Source: Rummeliibacillus suwonensis
GTDB taxonomy: Bacteria > Bacillota > Bacilli > Bacillales_A > Planococcaceae
Reading direction: 5' to 3'
Assembly (NCBI RefSeq): GCF_007896435.1
Contig: NZ_VCBL01000006.1
Coordinates: 1 to 62,091 of the forward strand
DNA length: 62,091 nucleotides
Numbering within the stretch: the first letter of the stretch is position 1; each line of letters begins with the position of its first letter. The notes beneath the pieces are model-generated. The model made no database searches, was not told where the DNA came from, and was given only the letters and a program-made list of their open reading frames with translations. Of this stretch, positions 41,959-53,955 are shown piece after piece. Both the position numbers and the translations under genes were made by a program.

Positions 41959-44900
41959 TCTACATTAAAGTATCGTGCATCTGGATGTGCAAAGACAATA
42001 GCACTAACAGATGCTTCTGGTGACATCATATAACCCTCTGTCAAATGGACACCAATATCCTCTGGTCTAATCAATTTAAATAATTTCTCTTGATCCTCCA
42101 AATTTGGACAGGCTGGATAACCAAATGAGAAACGTTGCCCTTGATACTTTGCTGCAAATCGGTCTCGCATCGTAAAATCGGTGTCGTCAGGGAATCCCCA
42201 GAAGTCACGCATTTCTTGGTGAAGGCGTTCAGCAAAGCCTTCTGCAAGTTCCAAAGCTGTTGCTTGTAATGCATGGCTCTCTAAGAATTTTCCTTGTTCT
42301 TTTAAACGTGTAGCTGCTTCTCGAACACCATGTCCCGCTGTCACCTGCATAAATCCTACATAATCCATTTCTCCACTATCCACTGATTTCAAGAAATCGG
42401 CTAAACATAAGAATGGTGCCTTTTGCTGACGAGGAAATGTGAAACGTTCTATTTCCGTTTTAGCATCCGCAGGGTCATAAATAATAACATCATCCCCATC
42501 TGATTGTGCAGGGAAGAATTGATATATGCCTGAAGGACTTAAAATATTTGAATTCAAGTATCCTGTCACCAATTCATATAACTCAGTGGCTCTTTCATCA
42601 CCTTTTTCAAGCATCGATTCGTTAAAGCCTTTCAAACCAAGGTGGTGGCCAATCAATGTTCTCATATTCACATATGGTTGTAGATAAGCAACAGAATAAT
42701 CTCTTAATATATGTCTTGTTAAATCCTGTGGCACAAAAACTGGCACATCTGTGCGTACTGTTTTAGTTGGTTTTGGTGCTACAGCAACCGCTGTTCTTTC
42801 TCCTCTTTTTGCTTCTTGTGCCATTCGTTTTTCCTGTGCTGCATGCAACTCGGATAATAGATTTTCTTTATCAGCACTTTGCAGGCGGTTTGCTATTTCA
42901 AGCCCTTGCATAGCATCTTTAGCATATAACACAGGACCATCGTATTCTTTAGCAATCTTTGTATCCGCAAATTTCCGAGATAATGCTGCACCACCCACGA
43001 GAATAGGTGTCTTGATCTGCGCTTCTTTGAAATCTTGTGCAGTAACAACCATTTGCTGAGCAGATTTTACAAGTAACCCTGATAGCCCAACGATATCTGG
43101 TTTTTCAGTACGAATGACCTCTATAAGTTCTTGAGGCGATACCTTAATACCTAAATCAATCACTTTATAGCCATTATTACTTAAAATAATATCCACAAGG
43201 TTTTTCCCAATATCATGGACATCGCCTTTTACAGTTGCAAGAATTACTTTTCCCTTTCCTGTATCATCTTCCTTTTTTTCCATGAAATCTTCAAGGAATG
43301 AGACCGCAGCTTTCATAACCCCTGCAGATTGTAGTACTTCCGCAACAATCAATTGATTGTCATTAAAAAGCTTACCAACCGTAGCCATACCAGCCATTAG
43401 CGGCCCATTAATAATCTCTAACGGTGTATCATACATTTCCAAGGCCGCTTGTAGATCAGGGATGAGACCTTCCTTTGTTCCTTCAACAATATAATAAGAT
43501 AATCGTTCTAGAACAGTTTTTGGAATGTCTGCTTCTGTTTTTTCTTTCTTTTTATCACGATAAAAGTCTGTAAATACAGCCAATGTTTTATCATTTGTAT
43601 GAAATAACAAATCATTCGCTAGTTTGATTTCGTTTTCAGGAATAGAAGCATAACGCTCAATCTTTTCTGTATTTACAATCGCGTAGTCGAGACCAGCTTG
43701 TGTACAATTATAAAGATAAACGGCATTTAATACTTCACGTCCTACTGGGGGCAATCCAAATGAAACATTACTTACACCAAGTATGGTCAAAGCTCTTGGC
43801 AATTTTTCTTTAATGAGACGAATTCCTTCAACGGTCTCAATAGCTGATCCTATATATTGTTGATCACCTGTTCCAACTGGAAAAACAAGTGGATCAAAGA
43901 TAATATCTTCTGGTGAAATACCCCATTTGTGAACCAATAATTCATAAGAACGTTCAGCGATTTCTAACTTACGATGACGATCAACTGCCATTCCTTTTTC
44001 ATCAATAGTTCCGACTACGACAGAAGCACCGTATTTTTTAACGATTGGTAGTACTTTTTCGAAACGTTCTTCCCCATCTTCAAGGTTAATCGAGTTAATA
44101 ATCGCTTTACCTTGTGAATATTTCAAGGCCTCTTCAATCACCTTTTCATCGGTTGAATCGATGACAAAAGGCACTTTTACTTTTTTTACAACCTCTTTCA
44201 TAAATTCTTTCATATCTTCCAACTCATCACGATCTGGATTCGCTAGACAAATATCTAAAACATGCGCACCATTTTTTACTTGCGCACGTGCAATTTCAGA
44301 GGCCTCTTCATACTTTTCCTCCACAATAAGCCTTTTAAATTTACGAGAACCAATGACGTTCGTCCGTTCACCCACAAATAATGGACGCATAGAATCATCG
44401 TAGATCAATGGGTCAATACCAGAAACCACATGACCATGTTCGTGATCCGGCTTTTTGCGTGGCTTACGGTCCTTTACTACTTCGCGTATTGCTCGAATAT
44501 GAGCAGGCGTTGTGCCACAACATCCGCCTACTAAATTTAGCCAACCTTTATCTGCAAAACCAGCAAGTTTTTTAGATAAAGTTTCAGGTGTCTCATGATA
44601 ATGTCCTTCTTCATCAGGTAATCCCGCGTTCGGATAACAACTAATATAGCTTGCCGCAATCTCTGATAGTGATCGTAAATGGTCCGTCATAAATTCTGGT
44701 CCCGTCGCACAGTTCAAGCCAACAGATAGTGGTTTAATATGTTCAATGGAAATATAAAATGCTTCAATTCCCTGACCAGCAAGCGTTGTCCCCATTGGCT
44801 CAATCGTACCCGAAATCATCACAGGAATTGTTTTATGTAGCTCGTCAAAAGCTTGCTTAATACCAAGCGTACCAGCTTTTACATTTAGCATATCTTGACT

Positions 44901-45389
44901 TGTTTCAAGTAATAAAACATCCGCTCCACCTTCGATCAACCCTTTTGCTTGTATATAAAAATCATGTTGTAGCTCATCAAAGGTAATGCCACCTGTTACA
45001 GACAATGTTTTGGTTGTGGGCCCCATAGAGCCTGCAACAAAACGTGGCCATTCTGGAGTTGAAAACTCATTTGCCGCCTTCTTCGCAATTTCAACGGCTT
45101 TTTTATTGATTTCCTCTGCTCGGTCTCCTAAATGATATTCGTTTAAAACAACTGGTGTACCACCAAATGTATTGGTGCTAATAACATCTGATCCTGCTTC
45201 AAGATATGCGCGGTGAATCGATTCAACAACGTCAGGGCGTGTGATGTTCAAATATTCGTTACAGCCTTCATACTCTTCTCCGCCAAAATCCGCTGCTGTT
45301 AAATTTGCATTTTGCAACATTGTTCCCATAGCACCATCTAATACTAAAATATGATTTTTAAGTCGTTCCTCAATGAGATGCTTTGACAT
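41955..45389 (-). CDS. metH: Cobalamin-dependent methionine synthase
   Basis: 1144 residues, full length, in four modules: homocysteine-binding (1-320; zinc ligands in GLNCATGP and [10 protein letters not shown]), methyltetrahydrofolate-binding (about 350-610; [13 protein letters not shown]), cobalamin-binding (about 680-870; [15 protein letters not shown] with the cobalt-ligating His) and the SAM-dependent activation domain (about 930-1144; [11 protein letters not shown]). It overlaps the YitJ-type gene by 20 bases, so methyltetrahydrofolate supply and use are coupled. The stop lies in repeat R6. S-box control is expected through the shared transcript. Confidence 0.97.
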   Translation of the reverse strand: MSKHLIEERLKNHILVLDGAMGTMLQNANLTAADFGGEEYEGCNEYLNITRPDVVESIHRAYLEAGSDVISTNTFGGTPVVLNEYHLGDRAEEINKKAVEIAKKAANEFSTPEWPRFVAGSMGPTTKTLSVTGGITFDELQHDFYIQAKGLIEGGADVLLLETSQDMLNVKAGTLGIKQAFDELHKTIPVMISGTIEPMGTTLAGQGIEAFYISIEHIKPLSVGLNCATGPEFMTDHLRSLSEIAASYISCYPNAGLPDEEGHYHETPETLSKKLAGFADKGWLNLVGGCCGTTPAHIRAIREVVKDRKPRKKPDHEHGHVVSGIDPLIYDDSMRPLFVGERTNVIGSRKFKRLIVEEKYEEASEIARAQVKNGAHVLDICLANPDRDELEDMKEFMKEVVKKVKVPFVIDSTDEKVIEEALKYSQGKAIINSINLEDGEERFEKVLPIVKKYGASVVVGTIDEKGMAVDRHRKLEIAERSYELLVHKWGISPEDIIFDPLVFPVGTGDQQYIGSAIETVEGIRLIKEKLPRALTILGVSNVSFGLPPVGREVLNAVYLYNCTQAGLDYAIVNTEKIERYASIPENEIKLANDLLFHTNDKTLAVFTDFYRDKKKEKTEADIPKTVLERLSYYIVEGTKEGLIPDLQAALEMYDTPLEIINGPLMAGMATVGKLFNDNQLIVAEVLQSAGVMKAAVSFLEDFMEKKEDDTGKGKVILATVKGDVHDIGKNLVDIILSNNGYKVIDLGIKVSPQELIEVIRTEKPDIVGLSGLLVKSAQQMVVTAQDFKEAQIKTPILVGGAALSRKFADTKIAKEYDGPVLYAKDAMQGLEIANRLQSADKENLLSELHAAQEKRMAQEAKRGERTAVAVAPKPTKTVRTDVPVFVPQDLTRHILRDYSVAYLQPYVNMRTLIGHHLGLKGFNESMLEKGDERATELYELVTGYLNSNILSPSGIYQFFPAQSDGDDVIIYDPADAKTEIERFTFPRQQKAPFLCLADFLKSVDSGEMDYVGFMQVTAGHGVREAATRLKEQGKFLESHALQATALELAEGFAERLHQEMRDFWGFPDDTDFTMRDRFAAKYQGQRFSFGYPACPNLEDQEKLFKLIRPEDIGVHLTEGYMMSPEASVSAIVFAHPDARYFNVE

Positions 45390-47229
45390 AGTTGCTTTCT
45401 TCCTCTCTCTTGTAATCTAGTTCGCGAATGTAATTTATTAATTCAATTGACATATCATAATGCATAAATGGTGTGATCAAATAAATACCATTGAACAATT
45501 CGGCCGCTGTATCGATCAACTCTTTTGCAATAGCGATTCCCTCTACCTTTGCAGCTTCTTTATCTTCTCCTGTTACCCTCATACGTTCTAATACACTTTC
45601 TGAAAGTTTGATGCCCGGTACCTCATGATGAAGGAATTCAGAGTTTCTTAAACTAGTAAGGGGCATAATGCCAATGAAAATAGGTGTATCTAAATGCTTC
45701 GTTGCTTCATATACTTCGATTATTTTTTCCTTGCTATAAACAGGCTGTGTGATGAAGTAATCTGCCCCCGCTTCAATTTTTTTCTCCAAGCGACCCACTG
45801 CACGCTCAACGACACGAACATTTGGATTGAATGCCGCAGCAATGGAAAAATTCGCTTTTTTCCGCAATGGCTTTCCTGAAAATGAAATACCTTCGTTTAA
45901 TTGTTTGATCAATTGAATAAGTTCAATACTTGATACATCATAAACACTGGTTGCACCTGGAAAATCTCCAATTTTTGATGGATCTCCCGTAACAGCTAAA
46001 ATATCATGAATCCCCAAAGCATTTAACCCCATTAAATGTGATTGCAACCCAATTAAATTTCGGTCACGGCAAGTAATATGAGCAAGCGGACGAATATGAT
46101 GGCTCATTTTTAAGATGGAGCCCATCGCTATATTGCTAATGCGCGGTGAAGCAAGCGAGTTATCCGCCATTGTGATCGCATCTGCTCCAGCTTCGTATAA
46201 AGCCTTTGAACCCTTTATAAATTTCTCGATTTCTAAATTTTTAGGTGTATCGAGCTCTACAATGATGGAACGTTCGTTTTTGGCCTTTTCATGAAGTGGT
46301 TTATAGGGATCTTTTGCTGCCTCTTTAATTTGAATAACTTCTTTATGTTTGACTACCTTGTGATAAATGGGTGGTAGATCTGCTAATCGATGTTTCATGG
46401 CAGCTATATGTTTAGGCGTTGTTCCACAACATCCGCCGATTAGGCGTACACCTTGATCTCTTAGCAAAACTGCAGAACGTCCGAAATAATCTGCCTCAGA
46501 CTCATAAACAATTTTTCCATCTTCAACATCCAGTAAACTTGCATTTGGATAAGCCGAAAGAAAAGCCTCTGTAGGGAGCTCTACATCTTCGAACGCTTGA
46601 ATGGTATGGTGGGGACCAAGGCGACAGTTGACTCCAACGATATCTGCACCAATCGCTTCTAATTGATGGAGTGCGTCGTTTAAAGACAAACCGTTTTGCA
46701 ATATCCCTGGTTCATGCATAGATACTTGAGAAATGATAGGAATATCCGTTATTTTACGTAAATGCTTAACGGATGCTGCAAGTTCATCAAAATCATAATA
46801 AGTTTCGAGCAATAGTCCATCTGGATTACCCGCTAATAAATAACCTGCTTGTTCATCCAAACATCGAATAATTTCTTCTAAAGTTGCATCACTTTTTCGT
46901 ATTCCTCGAATACCACCGATTGTACCTAAGACAAACTGTCCACCCTTTGAAGCTGCTCTTTTGGCAATTTGAATGGCACCCTCGTTAATCTCTTTCACTG
47001 AATTTTCTAGTCCATAACGCTCTAATTTGATGCCATTCGCCGTATAAGTGTTCGTCTGAATAATATCTGCACCTGCATCAATGTATTGCTGATGGATATT
47101 TTCAATAACTTCTGGCTTTGTAACATTTAATTCCTCATAACAATAGTCGATACCATACGAATATAATAATGTCCCCATTGCACCATCTGCAGTTAACACT
47201 TGGGATTGAAGTTTCTCTAAAAGTCCCAT
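45370..47229 (-). CDS. yitJ: Bifunctional homocysteine S-methyltransferase / methylenetetrahydrofolate reductase (YitJ type)
   Basis: 619 residues from the ATG of [10 protein letters not shown] behind AAAGGATGGACTAT; an upstream in-frame ATG overlaps nothing useful. The N-terminal domain has the zinc thiols of homocysteine methyltransferases ([19 protein letters not shown]). The C-terminal half is a MetF-type TIM barrel: [60 protein letters not shown] and [12 protein letters not shown]. It makes 5-methyl-THF for MetH. An S-box riboswitch directly precedes it, as for B. subtilis yitJ. Confidence 0.95.
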   Translation of the reverse strand: MGLLEKLQSQVLTADGAMGTLLYSYGIDYCYEELNVTKPEVIENIHQQYIDAGADIIQTNTYTANGIKLERYGLENSVKEINEGAIQIAKRAASKGGQFVLGTIGGIRGIRKSDATLEEIIRCLDEQAGYLLAGNPDGLLLETYYDFDELAASVKHLRKITDIPIISQVSMHEPGILQNGLSLNDALHQLEAIGADIVGVNCRLGPHHTIQAFEDVELPTEAFLSAYPNASLLDVEDGKIVYESEADYFGRSAVLLRDQGVRLIGGCCGTTPKHIAAMKHRLADLPPIYHKVVKHKEVIQIKEAAKDPYKPLHEKAKNERSIIVELDTPKNLEIEKFIKGSKALYEAGADAITMADNSLASPRISNIAMGSILKMSHHIRPLAHITCRDRNLIGLQSHLMGLNALGIHDILAVTGDPSKIGDFPGATSVYDVSSIELIQLIKQLNEGISFSGKPLRKKANFSIAAAFNPNVRVVERAVGRLEKKIEAGADYFITQPVYSKEKIIEVYEATKHLDTPIFIGIMPLTSLRNSEFLHHEVPGIKLSESVLERMRVTGEDKEAAKVEGIAIAKELIDTAAELFNGIYLITPFMHYDMSIELINYIRELDYKREEESNYVKASH

Positions 47230-47422
47230 ATAGTCCATCCTTTCTTTTTCTAAATAGTCCGTCACTATAAAGCACAACTTTCCACAATGGGAGATGTATC
47301 TCTATCCCAATGAATATTTGTTGACGGATCAGGCATTTTACAGGCAGAGAATCCCCACATACTCGGCTGTTATTTGCAGCCCTGAGTGGCAAAGCTTACT
47401 ACCTATTTATGCAGAATAAAAT

Positions 47423-47453
47423 AAAAAACCTTCTTACAAAATAAGAAGGTTTT
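47423..47453 (-). terminator. S-box-controlled terminator
   Basis: AAAACCTTCTTA and TAAGAAGGTTTT pair around TTTTG; the T-run follows on the minus strand. The 3' strand of the aptamer P1 can compete with it, as usual for SAM-I OFF switches. Confidence 0.9.
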
Positions 47454-47475
47454 AGAATGGTCATTTATTAATTCC

Positions 47476-47575
47476 CTTCTTATCTGCAGGATTACTCCAC
47501 TGGAATTAGCACCTGACCATTTGGCTGGTTGCTGAAGCTTCTTCGGGCCAGTCCCTCAGCTTCTCTTGATAAGAA
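47476..47575 (-). promoter_or_regulatory. SAM-I (S-box) riboswitch
   Basis: The minus strand has the S-box consensus in order: TTCTTATCAAGAGAAG, CTGAGGGACTGGCCC, CAGCAACC, AGGTGCTAATTCC, then AGATAAGAAG closing P1. It sits upstream of yitJ-metH, so S-adenosylmethionine should repress the operon. Confidence 0.97.
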
Positions 47576-47692
47576 ATGTTATCTAATTGTTAGAATAATT
47601 AAAAGAATCATACCTCTTTATATTATTTTCGTCAAGACAATATGAAAAATAGAGTTATAATTGCACATTTTTCCTCCATCAGCACACTTAAC

Positions 47693-48355
47693 TCATTTGC
47701 TTATCTTGAAATATTTTGTATCATCTGTGTATGCTTGTTTATTAATCAGTTTTCCTCTAATAATCATACGTTTTTCACCATTATAATTACATGTCACTAA
47801 TGTGAGCAACTTTTCATCTTGTTGATCTTCAATCACTTCTACTTGTGTAGGTGTAACGATGAACATCGTTGAAATTTGATATTCATATATATTCTTAAAG
47901 TCCGTGATATAAACCATCATACCTTTTTTTGCTTTTGTTAATGGGCTGAATAGAGTTTTTCCATTATTCATGTTATGTCCAGCTAAAGCGTAGTTGCCCT
48001 GTCCCATTACTTGATCTCGTTTCATCGTTCCTGCGCCAATAGTAAGATTGATATTCGAAATACCATAAACAATGGGTAGCTGTAGGTGAACATCTGGAAC
48101 ACTAATTGCTCCAATTGCATGAACATCTTTCTTTTTTGTTTGGGCATTGATGACATCTTGTAAACTGATATTTTTCACTTTTTTAAAATCAAATGTTGTA
48201 TCAGGTGATGTTTCTATTTCTTTCATATTCGACTTTTGAATGGTTTCTTCAGACATATTGTCCACTAGATAGCCCATTATTGGTTTCTGAAAAATGAATA
48301 CGAATCCAATAAAAAGGAATAAGATCCCAAGCACTAGCCATAATTTTCTGATCAT
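47693..48355 (-). CDS. srtA: Class A-type sortase
   Basis: 220 residues from MIRKLW behind GAGGTTCATAAG. One N-terminal membrane anchor (about 3-22) precedes the sortase barrel. Catalytic residues are His in ALAGHNM, Cys in LTLVTCNYNGEKR and the Arg in RMIIRGKL. It links LPXTG-type surface proteins to the cell wall. No obvious sorting-signal substrate is encoded next to it. Confidence 0.92.
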   Translation of the reverse strand: MIRKLWLVLGILFLFIGFVFIFQKPIMGYLVDNMSEETIQKSNMKEIETSPDTTFDFKKVKNISLQDVINAQTKKKDVHAIGAISVPDVHLQLPIVYGISNINLTIGAGTMKRDQVMGQGNYALAGHNMNNGKTLFSPLTKAKKGMMVYITDFKNIYEYQISTMFIVTPTQVEVIEDQQDEKLLTLVTCNYNGEKRMIIRGKLINKQAYTDDTKYFKISK

Positions 48356-48418
48356 CTTATGAACCTCTTTCATCTTCTCTGTCTTTTCATCTTACATACC
48401 CGCATCTATTTTGACAAA

Positions 48419-48453
48419 CAAAAAACCAAGAATGGAAAATCCCCTCTTGGTTC
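48419..48453 (-). terminator. Terminator of hemY
   Basis: On the minus strand AACCAAGA pairs with TCTTGGTT around a 15-base loop and a T-run follows. It starts about 40 bases after the hemY stop. Confidence 0.82.
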
Positions 48454-48495
48454 ATTTGAACTTTGTCATATATGAATATTTTTGTGATAAATTTT

Positions 48496-49902
48496 CTATA
48501 CTAGTTGGCTAGCGATTTTCTGTGCTGTATCTTGACCATTTTGGATACAGCTACCAATACCAACGCCATAGTATGAGCAGCCAGCTAAAAGGATATTAGG
48601 ATATTTTTCTTCTAATTGAGCATTTAAAGATTTGACCATTGCCGCATGTTCCATGCCATAAATCGGCATTAAATCATTCCACTTTGTAATATTTACAACA
48701 GTTGGCTTTCCATTTAATTTTAATGATTTCTTGATATCATCCAATACGATCGCTGTTATTTCTTCTTTGCTTAAATGTTTTAAATCTTTAAATAAGGGGT
48801 TAGCACTTTTATAAAATACACGAATTAACAAGTTGCCTGATTCCGATGTATGCTTCCATTTACGACTTGTCCACGTACAGGCATTACATTTTACATCATT
48901 ATTTTCAGAAACAATATAACCTGTACCATCCGCCGGTAGGTTTTCATCCGGTATATCAAAACCAACATAGACGGCTATAATAGACGCATTATGGATCGTA
49001 TTTAAATCTTGATCTATTGCTTTATCCTTCAAAATTTCACTCGTCACGGCATGTGGTGTGGATAACACAACAAAATCCGCAACAATATCTTCATGCTTAT
49101 CAAATGAACAGATATATTGTTCACCTTGTTTTTCTATATTTGTCGTTGCAACACCTTTGATGAATTCTACATCCGTTAACGTTTCCTCTAAACGATCAAT
49201 CAATTGTGACAAACCATTTTTAAAAGAGATGAACTTTTTATTGGCTGACTTTTGGAACTGCTCGCGATTTGCACCGAAGCCTTTGATAATGCTGCCATAT
49301 TGTTCCTTATAGTCAAGTAGATATGGTAGTGTGGAAGCCATCGTTAATTTGTATAAATCACCTGAGTACACGCCAGATAATACTGGTGCAATTTGCTTTT
49401 CCACTAATTCTTTGCCTAAAAAATATTCAAGAAATTCACCAATGGAGCTATCTTTTGTAAAACGGTCATTAGGCAGCTCTAGGTCTTTTAAAGCCTCTTT
49501 TTTGCCTTGCGGTGATACAAGTGTACTACTGTTAAGCGATTCAATGCTTGTTGGAATACCAAACACACTATCGGCTGGAATAGCATGCAGAGTATTATTT
49601 GTATATATATATGAAATACCTGTTCCATTGTAAACTAGGTCATTTTCTAAACCTAATTCTTGAACAAGCGGCATAACACTTTGGTGGCGAGCAACAATGG
49701 AGTCGGCACCTGTTTCCATGATGAAACCTTGATCATGTTCTGAATGTATTTTACCGCCGAGAAATTCATTTTTTTCAACTAATACAAGCCTTATATCTAA
49801 ATTTTTTTCTTTTTTTTGCTTTTGTAAATAATGCATCGTACAAAGACCCGTAATACCTCCACCGACAACGACAACTGTTTTCAAGTTGCTCAACTCCTTC
49901 AT
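48496..49902 (-). CDS. hemY: Coproporphyrinogen/protoporphyrinogen oxidase HemY (CgoX)
   Basis: 468 residues. A dinucleotide-binding N-terminus VVVVGGGITGLCTMHYL binds FAD, followed by LVEKNEFLGGKIHSEH; MLAGCSYYGVGIGSCIQNGQDTA at the C-terminus closes the FAD site. This Gram-positive type oxidises coproporphyrinogen III to coproporphyrin III, membrane-associated. The usual hemE and hemH neighbours of Bacillus are absent here. Monocistronic, with its own terminator. Confidence 0.93.
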   Translation of the reverse strand: MKELSNLKTVVVVGGGITGLCTMHYLQKQKKEKNLDIRLVLVEKNEFLGGKIHSEHDQGFIMETGADSIVARHQSVMPLVQELGLENDLVYNGTGISYIYTNNTLHAIPADSVFGIPTSIESLNSSTLVSPQGKKEALKDLELPNDRFTKDSSIGEFLEYFLGKELVEKQIAPVLSGVYSGDLYKLTMASTLPYLLDYKEQYGSIIKGFGANREQFQKSANKKFISFKNGLSQLIDRLEETLTDVEFIKGVATTNIEKQGEQYICSFDKHEDIVADFVVLSTPHAVTSEILKDKAIDQDLNTIHNASIIAVYVGFDIPDENLPADGTGYIVSENNDVKCNACTWTSRKWKHTSESGNLLIRVFYKSANPLFKDLKHLSKEEITAIVLDDIKKSLKLNGKPTVVNITKWNDLMPIYGMEHAAMVKSLNAQLEEKYPNILLAGCSYYGVGIGSCIQNGQDTAQKIASQLV

Positions 49903-50305
49903 TTAGCGACATCATGCGCTTTTTGACATTTTTCAGTATAATCTTTCATAAAAATAGACGCCATGATTTTGGTCACAACGTTTATAAGAAATATGTGAAT
50001 TTTAAAGTAGAATGGACTATTCTATTTCATCATATAGTTGATATACATTTGATTTTACTACAGAAAAGCATTTTCTACAGACAAAATGAGTTGAACATGC
50101 TGATAGATAGGTCGAAACTTAGCTTTATGAGATTTCAACCTCAAAATTTAAGGGATATGATATATATGGTCTTCACCTATATCATATCCCTTTTTAACCA
50201 TAAAAGGCTTTTTTGAATGGTTCTCTGTTTATTCAATTTCAAATATCAAATTTTTACTGTACTATTCTTATTTTTTGTAATGGTAATTCTCATAAAATCT
50301 CCGAA
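49903..50305. other. Intergenic region with a palindrome
   Basis: 400 bases with a strong hairpin at 50150-50195 but no supported gene. The plus-strand frames 49914-50216 and 50213-50398 lack a ribosome site and recognisable sequence. Confidence 0.45.
50150..50195 (+). terminator. Long terminator-like palindrome
   Basis: AAGGGATATGATATA and TATATCATATCCCTT form a perfect 15-bp stem with a T-run on the plus strand. No plus-strand gene is seen upstream, so it may end an unrecognised transcript or the OatA-like gene from the other strand. Confidence 0.5.
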
Positions 50306-52228
50306 TTATTTTTCACCTTTGACAATCTCTCTACTAATCAAAGCTGTATAGTATTCTCCGCCCTCTTTGTCTGGATGAATATGATCGTCATAGAATAAAT
50401 CATCTTGCCCATCCGTCACACTATACCAATCGATAAGCTTCACATTTTTATGATGCTTGACTGCTATGGCTATTTTACGATTGACATTATTCTGCCAATT
50501 GCGTGGGACACGTGTATTCACAAGATAAATATGACGGTCATTCCCTATGGCTTTCAGTAAATCATTCAGTTGTGTTCCACTGAAATCTCCATTAGATCCT
50601 AATCCTAGAACGACAACTCTCCCTAGCTGGCCTTTTTGCTTTAACTTGTTGACAGTAGCAGTTGCCTCATATACTTGACGCCCCACTTTTGCATCTACGA
50701 CGATTTGTGGTATTTGCTGCTTGAGAGCAGTAGCCGCACTCAACATAACAGAATCTCCAATTGCTGTAACACTAATCGATGAAGGCACTTTCATCGCTTC
50801 AATCTCTTGTCGTGTTTTTTTCTGTTTAGTTGCCGCCTCAGCTGTAGCTTTTGGTTGTTGTTGTTTCGTAACTTCACCCTTTTTAGTTACATCTTCCTTT
50901 TCTACCTTCTCTGATTTAGTGCTCGATGCTACTTCTTTTGCTGTGTCTAATTTTTTTTGTTCTTCTTTCAGATGTTCTTCTAGTGCACCACTACTGGACT
51001 GCTTTTCAGTAGGAGTAAACACCATACCCATCACAAAAATTATAATAATACAACCCACAAATGCAGAACCAATTCGATAAGGTAATGCCCATTCTTTCCA
51101 ATTCCAGGACCATTCGTGAGTTTGGAACTTATGGAACCAAATCCTCCATTCGCCTCTTCGAACAGGGTCTTCGACAAATCGCCAAGAAAGTTCAGCTAAC
51201 AAAAGTGTTAAGGCAATGATTAAAAAGGATTTCCAAAGTGGAACATCCACTCCATCTATACCTGCTCCCAGTAATACAACTATTGGAAAATGCCAAATAT
51301 ATATGCCATATGATCGTACGCCGATCCATAATAGCGGCTTAAAACTCAACACATCCCCTATACGACTTGCAGGATGTACAATCGTTGCAATCAAGATAGC
51401 CGACACAATGGAGGCTAAAAACATACCACCATAATATAAAAACGGTCCTTCCTCGTGCATGAAAACAAACATCAGCAAAAGGAGGAAGAAACTAACTGCC
51501 CCAACACCATTCAATAATTGCTTTGCTTCATCCGTGACATTTGCTTTAAGCTTTTTACTTGACCATACTAATGCCAATGCCGCTCCTATCAGTAAAGAAA
51601 ACACCCGCGTATCTGTACCATAGTAAACACGGCTTGGATCTTCATTAGGCGTAAACATAATGGCCATCACGATAGCCGACAGGAATGCTCCTCCAAGAAT
51701 CCACAATGCGAATTTTCCCTTTTGACGGACAAAATAGAAAGAAATAATAAGGATAAGAGGCCATATAATATAGAATTGTTCCTCTACTGCTAATGACCAC
51801 AGATGTTGTAAAGGAGATGGCGTTGAAAACTTCGTAAAATAAGAATGATCTTGTACAACATAAAACCAGTTGCTAACATAACAAGCAGCAGCCAATATTT
51901 CTGACCGCAGTCCCGTTAGAAATGATCGTTGAAATAACGTAATCCAAAAGCCTATTAATATCAACATAATGAATAAGGCAGGGATTAATCTTCTAAATCT
52001 CCGTATCCAGAAATTTTTCAAATCAATGGTTCCATACTTTTCATATTCATTGATCAACAAATCTGTAATCAAATAACCTGATAATACAAAAAATACGGTA
52101 ACTCCTAAATAGCCTCCTACCATTCCACTAACATGCAAATGATATAATATAACTGCAATTACCGATACAGCCCTCAGACCGTCTAAGCCACTTATGTATC
52201 TGTGATCTTTTTTCACCGGTTCCGGCAT
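50306..52228 (-). CDS. OatA-like acyltransferase with SGNH domain
   Basis: 640 residues. The N-terminal acyltransferase-3 module has about ten to eleven membrane helices and the motifs YISGLDGLRAVSVIAVILYH, WIRRFRRLIPALF and PLQHLWSLAVEEQFYIIWPL. An Ala/Lys/Glu-rich linker (about 420-480) leads to an extracellular SGNH esterase-type domain with TAIGDSVML (catalytic Ser) and DDHIHPDKEGG (Asp-x-x-His). This layout O-acetylates peptidoglycan or another wall polymer and gives lysozyme resistance in relatives. Confidence 0.9.
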   Translation of the reverse strand: MPEPVKKDHRYISGLDGLRAVSVIAVILYHLHVSGMVGGYLGVTVFFVLSGYLITDLLINEYEKYGTIDLKNFWIRRFRRLIPALFIMLILIGFWITLFQRSFLTGLRSEILAAACYVSNWFYVVQDHSYFTKFSTPSPLQHLWSLAVEEQFYIIWPLILIISFYFVRQKGKFALWILGGAFLSAIVMAIMFTPNEDPSRVYYGTDTRVFSLLIGAALALVWSSKKLKANVTDEAKQLLNGVGAVSFFLLLLMFVFMHEEGPFLYYGGMFLASIVSAILIATIVHPASRIGDVLSFKPLLWIGVRSYGIYIWHFPIVVLLGAGIDGVDVPLWKSFLIIALTLLLAELSWRFVEDPVRRGEWRIWFHKFQTHEWSWNWKEWALPYRIGSAFVGCIIIIFVMGMVFTPTEKQSSSGALEEHLKEEQKKLDTAKEVASSTKSEKVEKEDVTKKGEVTKQQQPKATAEAATKQKKTRQEIEAMKVPSSISVTAIGDSVMLSAATALKQQIPQIVVDAKVGRQVYEATATVNKLKQKGQLGRVVVLGLGSNGDFSGTQLNDLLKAIGNDRHIYLVNTRVPRNWQNNVNRKIAIAVKHHKNVKLIDWYSVTDGQDDLFYDDHIHPDKEGGEYYTALISREIVKGEK

Positions 52229-52667
52229 AAAAGATACCCTCCTACTTGCAACAAAAAGCTTATCTATAGATCCATCCTATTAGATGTTAACTCTCTCCAC
52301 TTAGCTGTCGCTCGAAGTGAGAGAATTTTTCTGAATCTTTTTAAACAAACTTTTTTCATTCATATAATTTAAAAAAAGAAAATCTACTAATTTCATACGA
52401 CTTTCTTTTACAAATTTAGTTTCAAAAATACTATTATCATCAACACACCTGAAAATATAGCTTATTTTGACAAAACTCGTTCAATTGTCACATATTCTAT
52501 TGTGCAGGAATTTAGAAAGAATCACAAGTTACCAATGTCGTGAAACCATTAAGCAAACTATACTTTTTATCCCTTATAATACAGAAACATAAGAACTCCA
52601 TTTTTCCTGTATTTCTCATAACTATATGATACTATTTACTTCTAGCATAGCCAAAGAAGGTGACTAT
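52229..52667. other. Intergenic region between divergent genes
   Basis: 440 bases holding the divergent promoters for the OatA-like and MFS genes. A small hairpin (52293-52324, stem CACTT/AAGTG with flanking CTC/GAG, then AATTTTT) may be a terminator or fold by chance. No gene is seen. Confidence 0.4.
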
Positions 52668-53897
52668 TTGACATTTACTCAACTCCCACAAAATTTAAGA
52701 GTCCGACTGATTTCATCATTTTTCAATCGTATAGCCTTGCATGCTGTGCTCCCTTTTATGGCATTATTCTTTACTCATGAAAAAGGGAAGATCTATGCTG
52801 GCACGATATTAATGATTTCAGTTGGGATCAGTATTTTGGCAAATATCTTTGGTGGATATGCTGCAGATCGATGGTTACGTAAACATGTATTAATCATGAG
52901 TGCCGGATCGGCCGCTTTCATGGTAACAGGTATGACTTTCTGTTTAATACCACTTCACACACCTATTACTCTCTTCACTGTTTTCTATTTATTTTTCGTT
53001 TTTTCAAGTGATTTTGGTATGCCCGCCATGGAGGCAATTGTATTAGATTCCACAACACCCGAAAATCGAAAAAATATTTACGCATTGGAATATTGGCTGG
53101 TCAATATGTCCTTTAGTATCGGCTCAATTCTTGGAGGAATTCTCTATTTAAAACATCAATTTGCATTATTTATCCTATTAGCATTGATCAATTGGAGTTT
53201 AGCATTTTGCTATATTTTCTTATTAAAAGATGATGGACAAAAAACAAAGGGCCCAGTACATAAGAACATGTTCAAGGATTTATGGAATAGCTATAAAATT
53301 GCGATTCAAGATTCACACTTTGTTATCTTAATAATCGGTGCAATGTGTGTTTCTTCCGCAGAATCTATGCTATCGAGCTATATTAGTGTCCGACTGTCCG
53401 ACACGTTTGAACCTATTACAATTTTAGGCTTTACCATTGAAGGTGTAAGAATGTTCAGTATTTTAAGCCTTGAAAACACACTTCTTGTGGTATGTACAAC
53501 TTTTCTTGTTTCCAAAATGACCAACCGGATAAATAATAAGACAGCTTTAATCGGTGGATTATTCATTTATGGCATTGGTTATAGTTTAATGATGAGCGGT
53601 AACGAATTTTATTATTTATTGATACTTGGGGCTATTGCTACCCTAGGTGAACTAATGTATTCGCCAGTTTACTATACGGAACAAGCGAATCGAATTCCAG
53701 AGGACAGAAGAGGGGCTTATCTCGCATTTTCCTCTTTTTCTTATAATGGCTCCACGTTAATCAGCCACGGTGCACTGATTATCGGTACCTTTTTAGTACC
53801 TTGGCATATGTCATTATTACTTTCAGCTATTATTTTCATAGGTATTAGTTGTATTTATCTTGCACTATATTGTCATAAAAAAATCCCGCTTTCATGA
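52668..53897 (+). CDS. Major facilitator superfamily transporter
   Basis: 409 residues from a TTG start behind AAGAAGGTGACTAT; an upstream ATG at 52626 has no ribosome site. Twelve hydrophobic helices and the MFS loop 2-3 motif GGYAADRWLRKHVL are visible, plus FSYNGSTLISHGAL late in the protein. Resembles MdtH-like drug or metabolite efflux proteins of Bacillales; the substrate cannot be told. Convergent with the EndoQ-like gene and separated by a hairpin. Confidence 0.85.
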   Translation: MTFTQLPQNLRVRLISSFFNRIALHAVLPFMALFFTHEKGKIYAGTILMISVGISILANIFGGYAADRWLRKHVLIMSAGSAAFMVTGMTFCLIPLHTPITLFTVFYLFFVFSSDFGMPAMEAIVLDSTTPENRKNIYALEYWLVNMSFSIGSILGGILYLKHQFALFILLALINWSLAFCYIFLLKDDGQKTKGPVHKNMFKDLWNSYKIAIQDSHFVILIIGAMCVSSAESMLSSYISVRLSDTFEPITILGFTIEGVRMFSILSLENTLLVVCTTFLVSKMTNRINNKTALIGGLFIYGIGYSLMMSGNEFYYLLILGAIATLGELMYSPVYYTEQANRIPEDRRGAYLAFSSFSYNGSTLISHGALIIGTFLVPWHMSLLLSAIIFIGISCIYLALYCHKKIPLS

Positions 53898-53955
53898 AAT
53901 GAAGCCCTCATCTAGCGAGATCTTAATGTCTGCTATGTAGAATAGAAAATAAATG

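Noticed and set aside
49914-50216. 100-residue plus-strand frame between hemY and the OatA-like gene
   Set aside because: It includes a perfect terminator-like palindrome and has no ribosome site.
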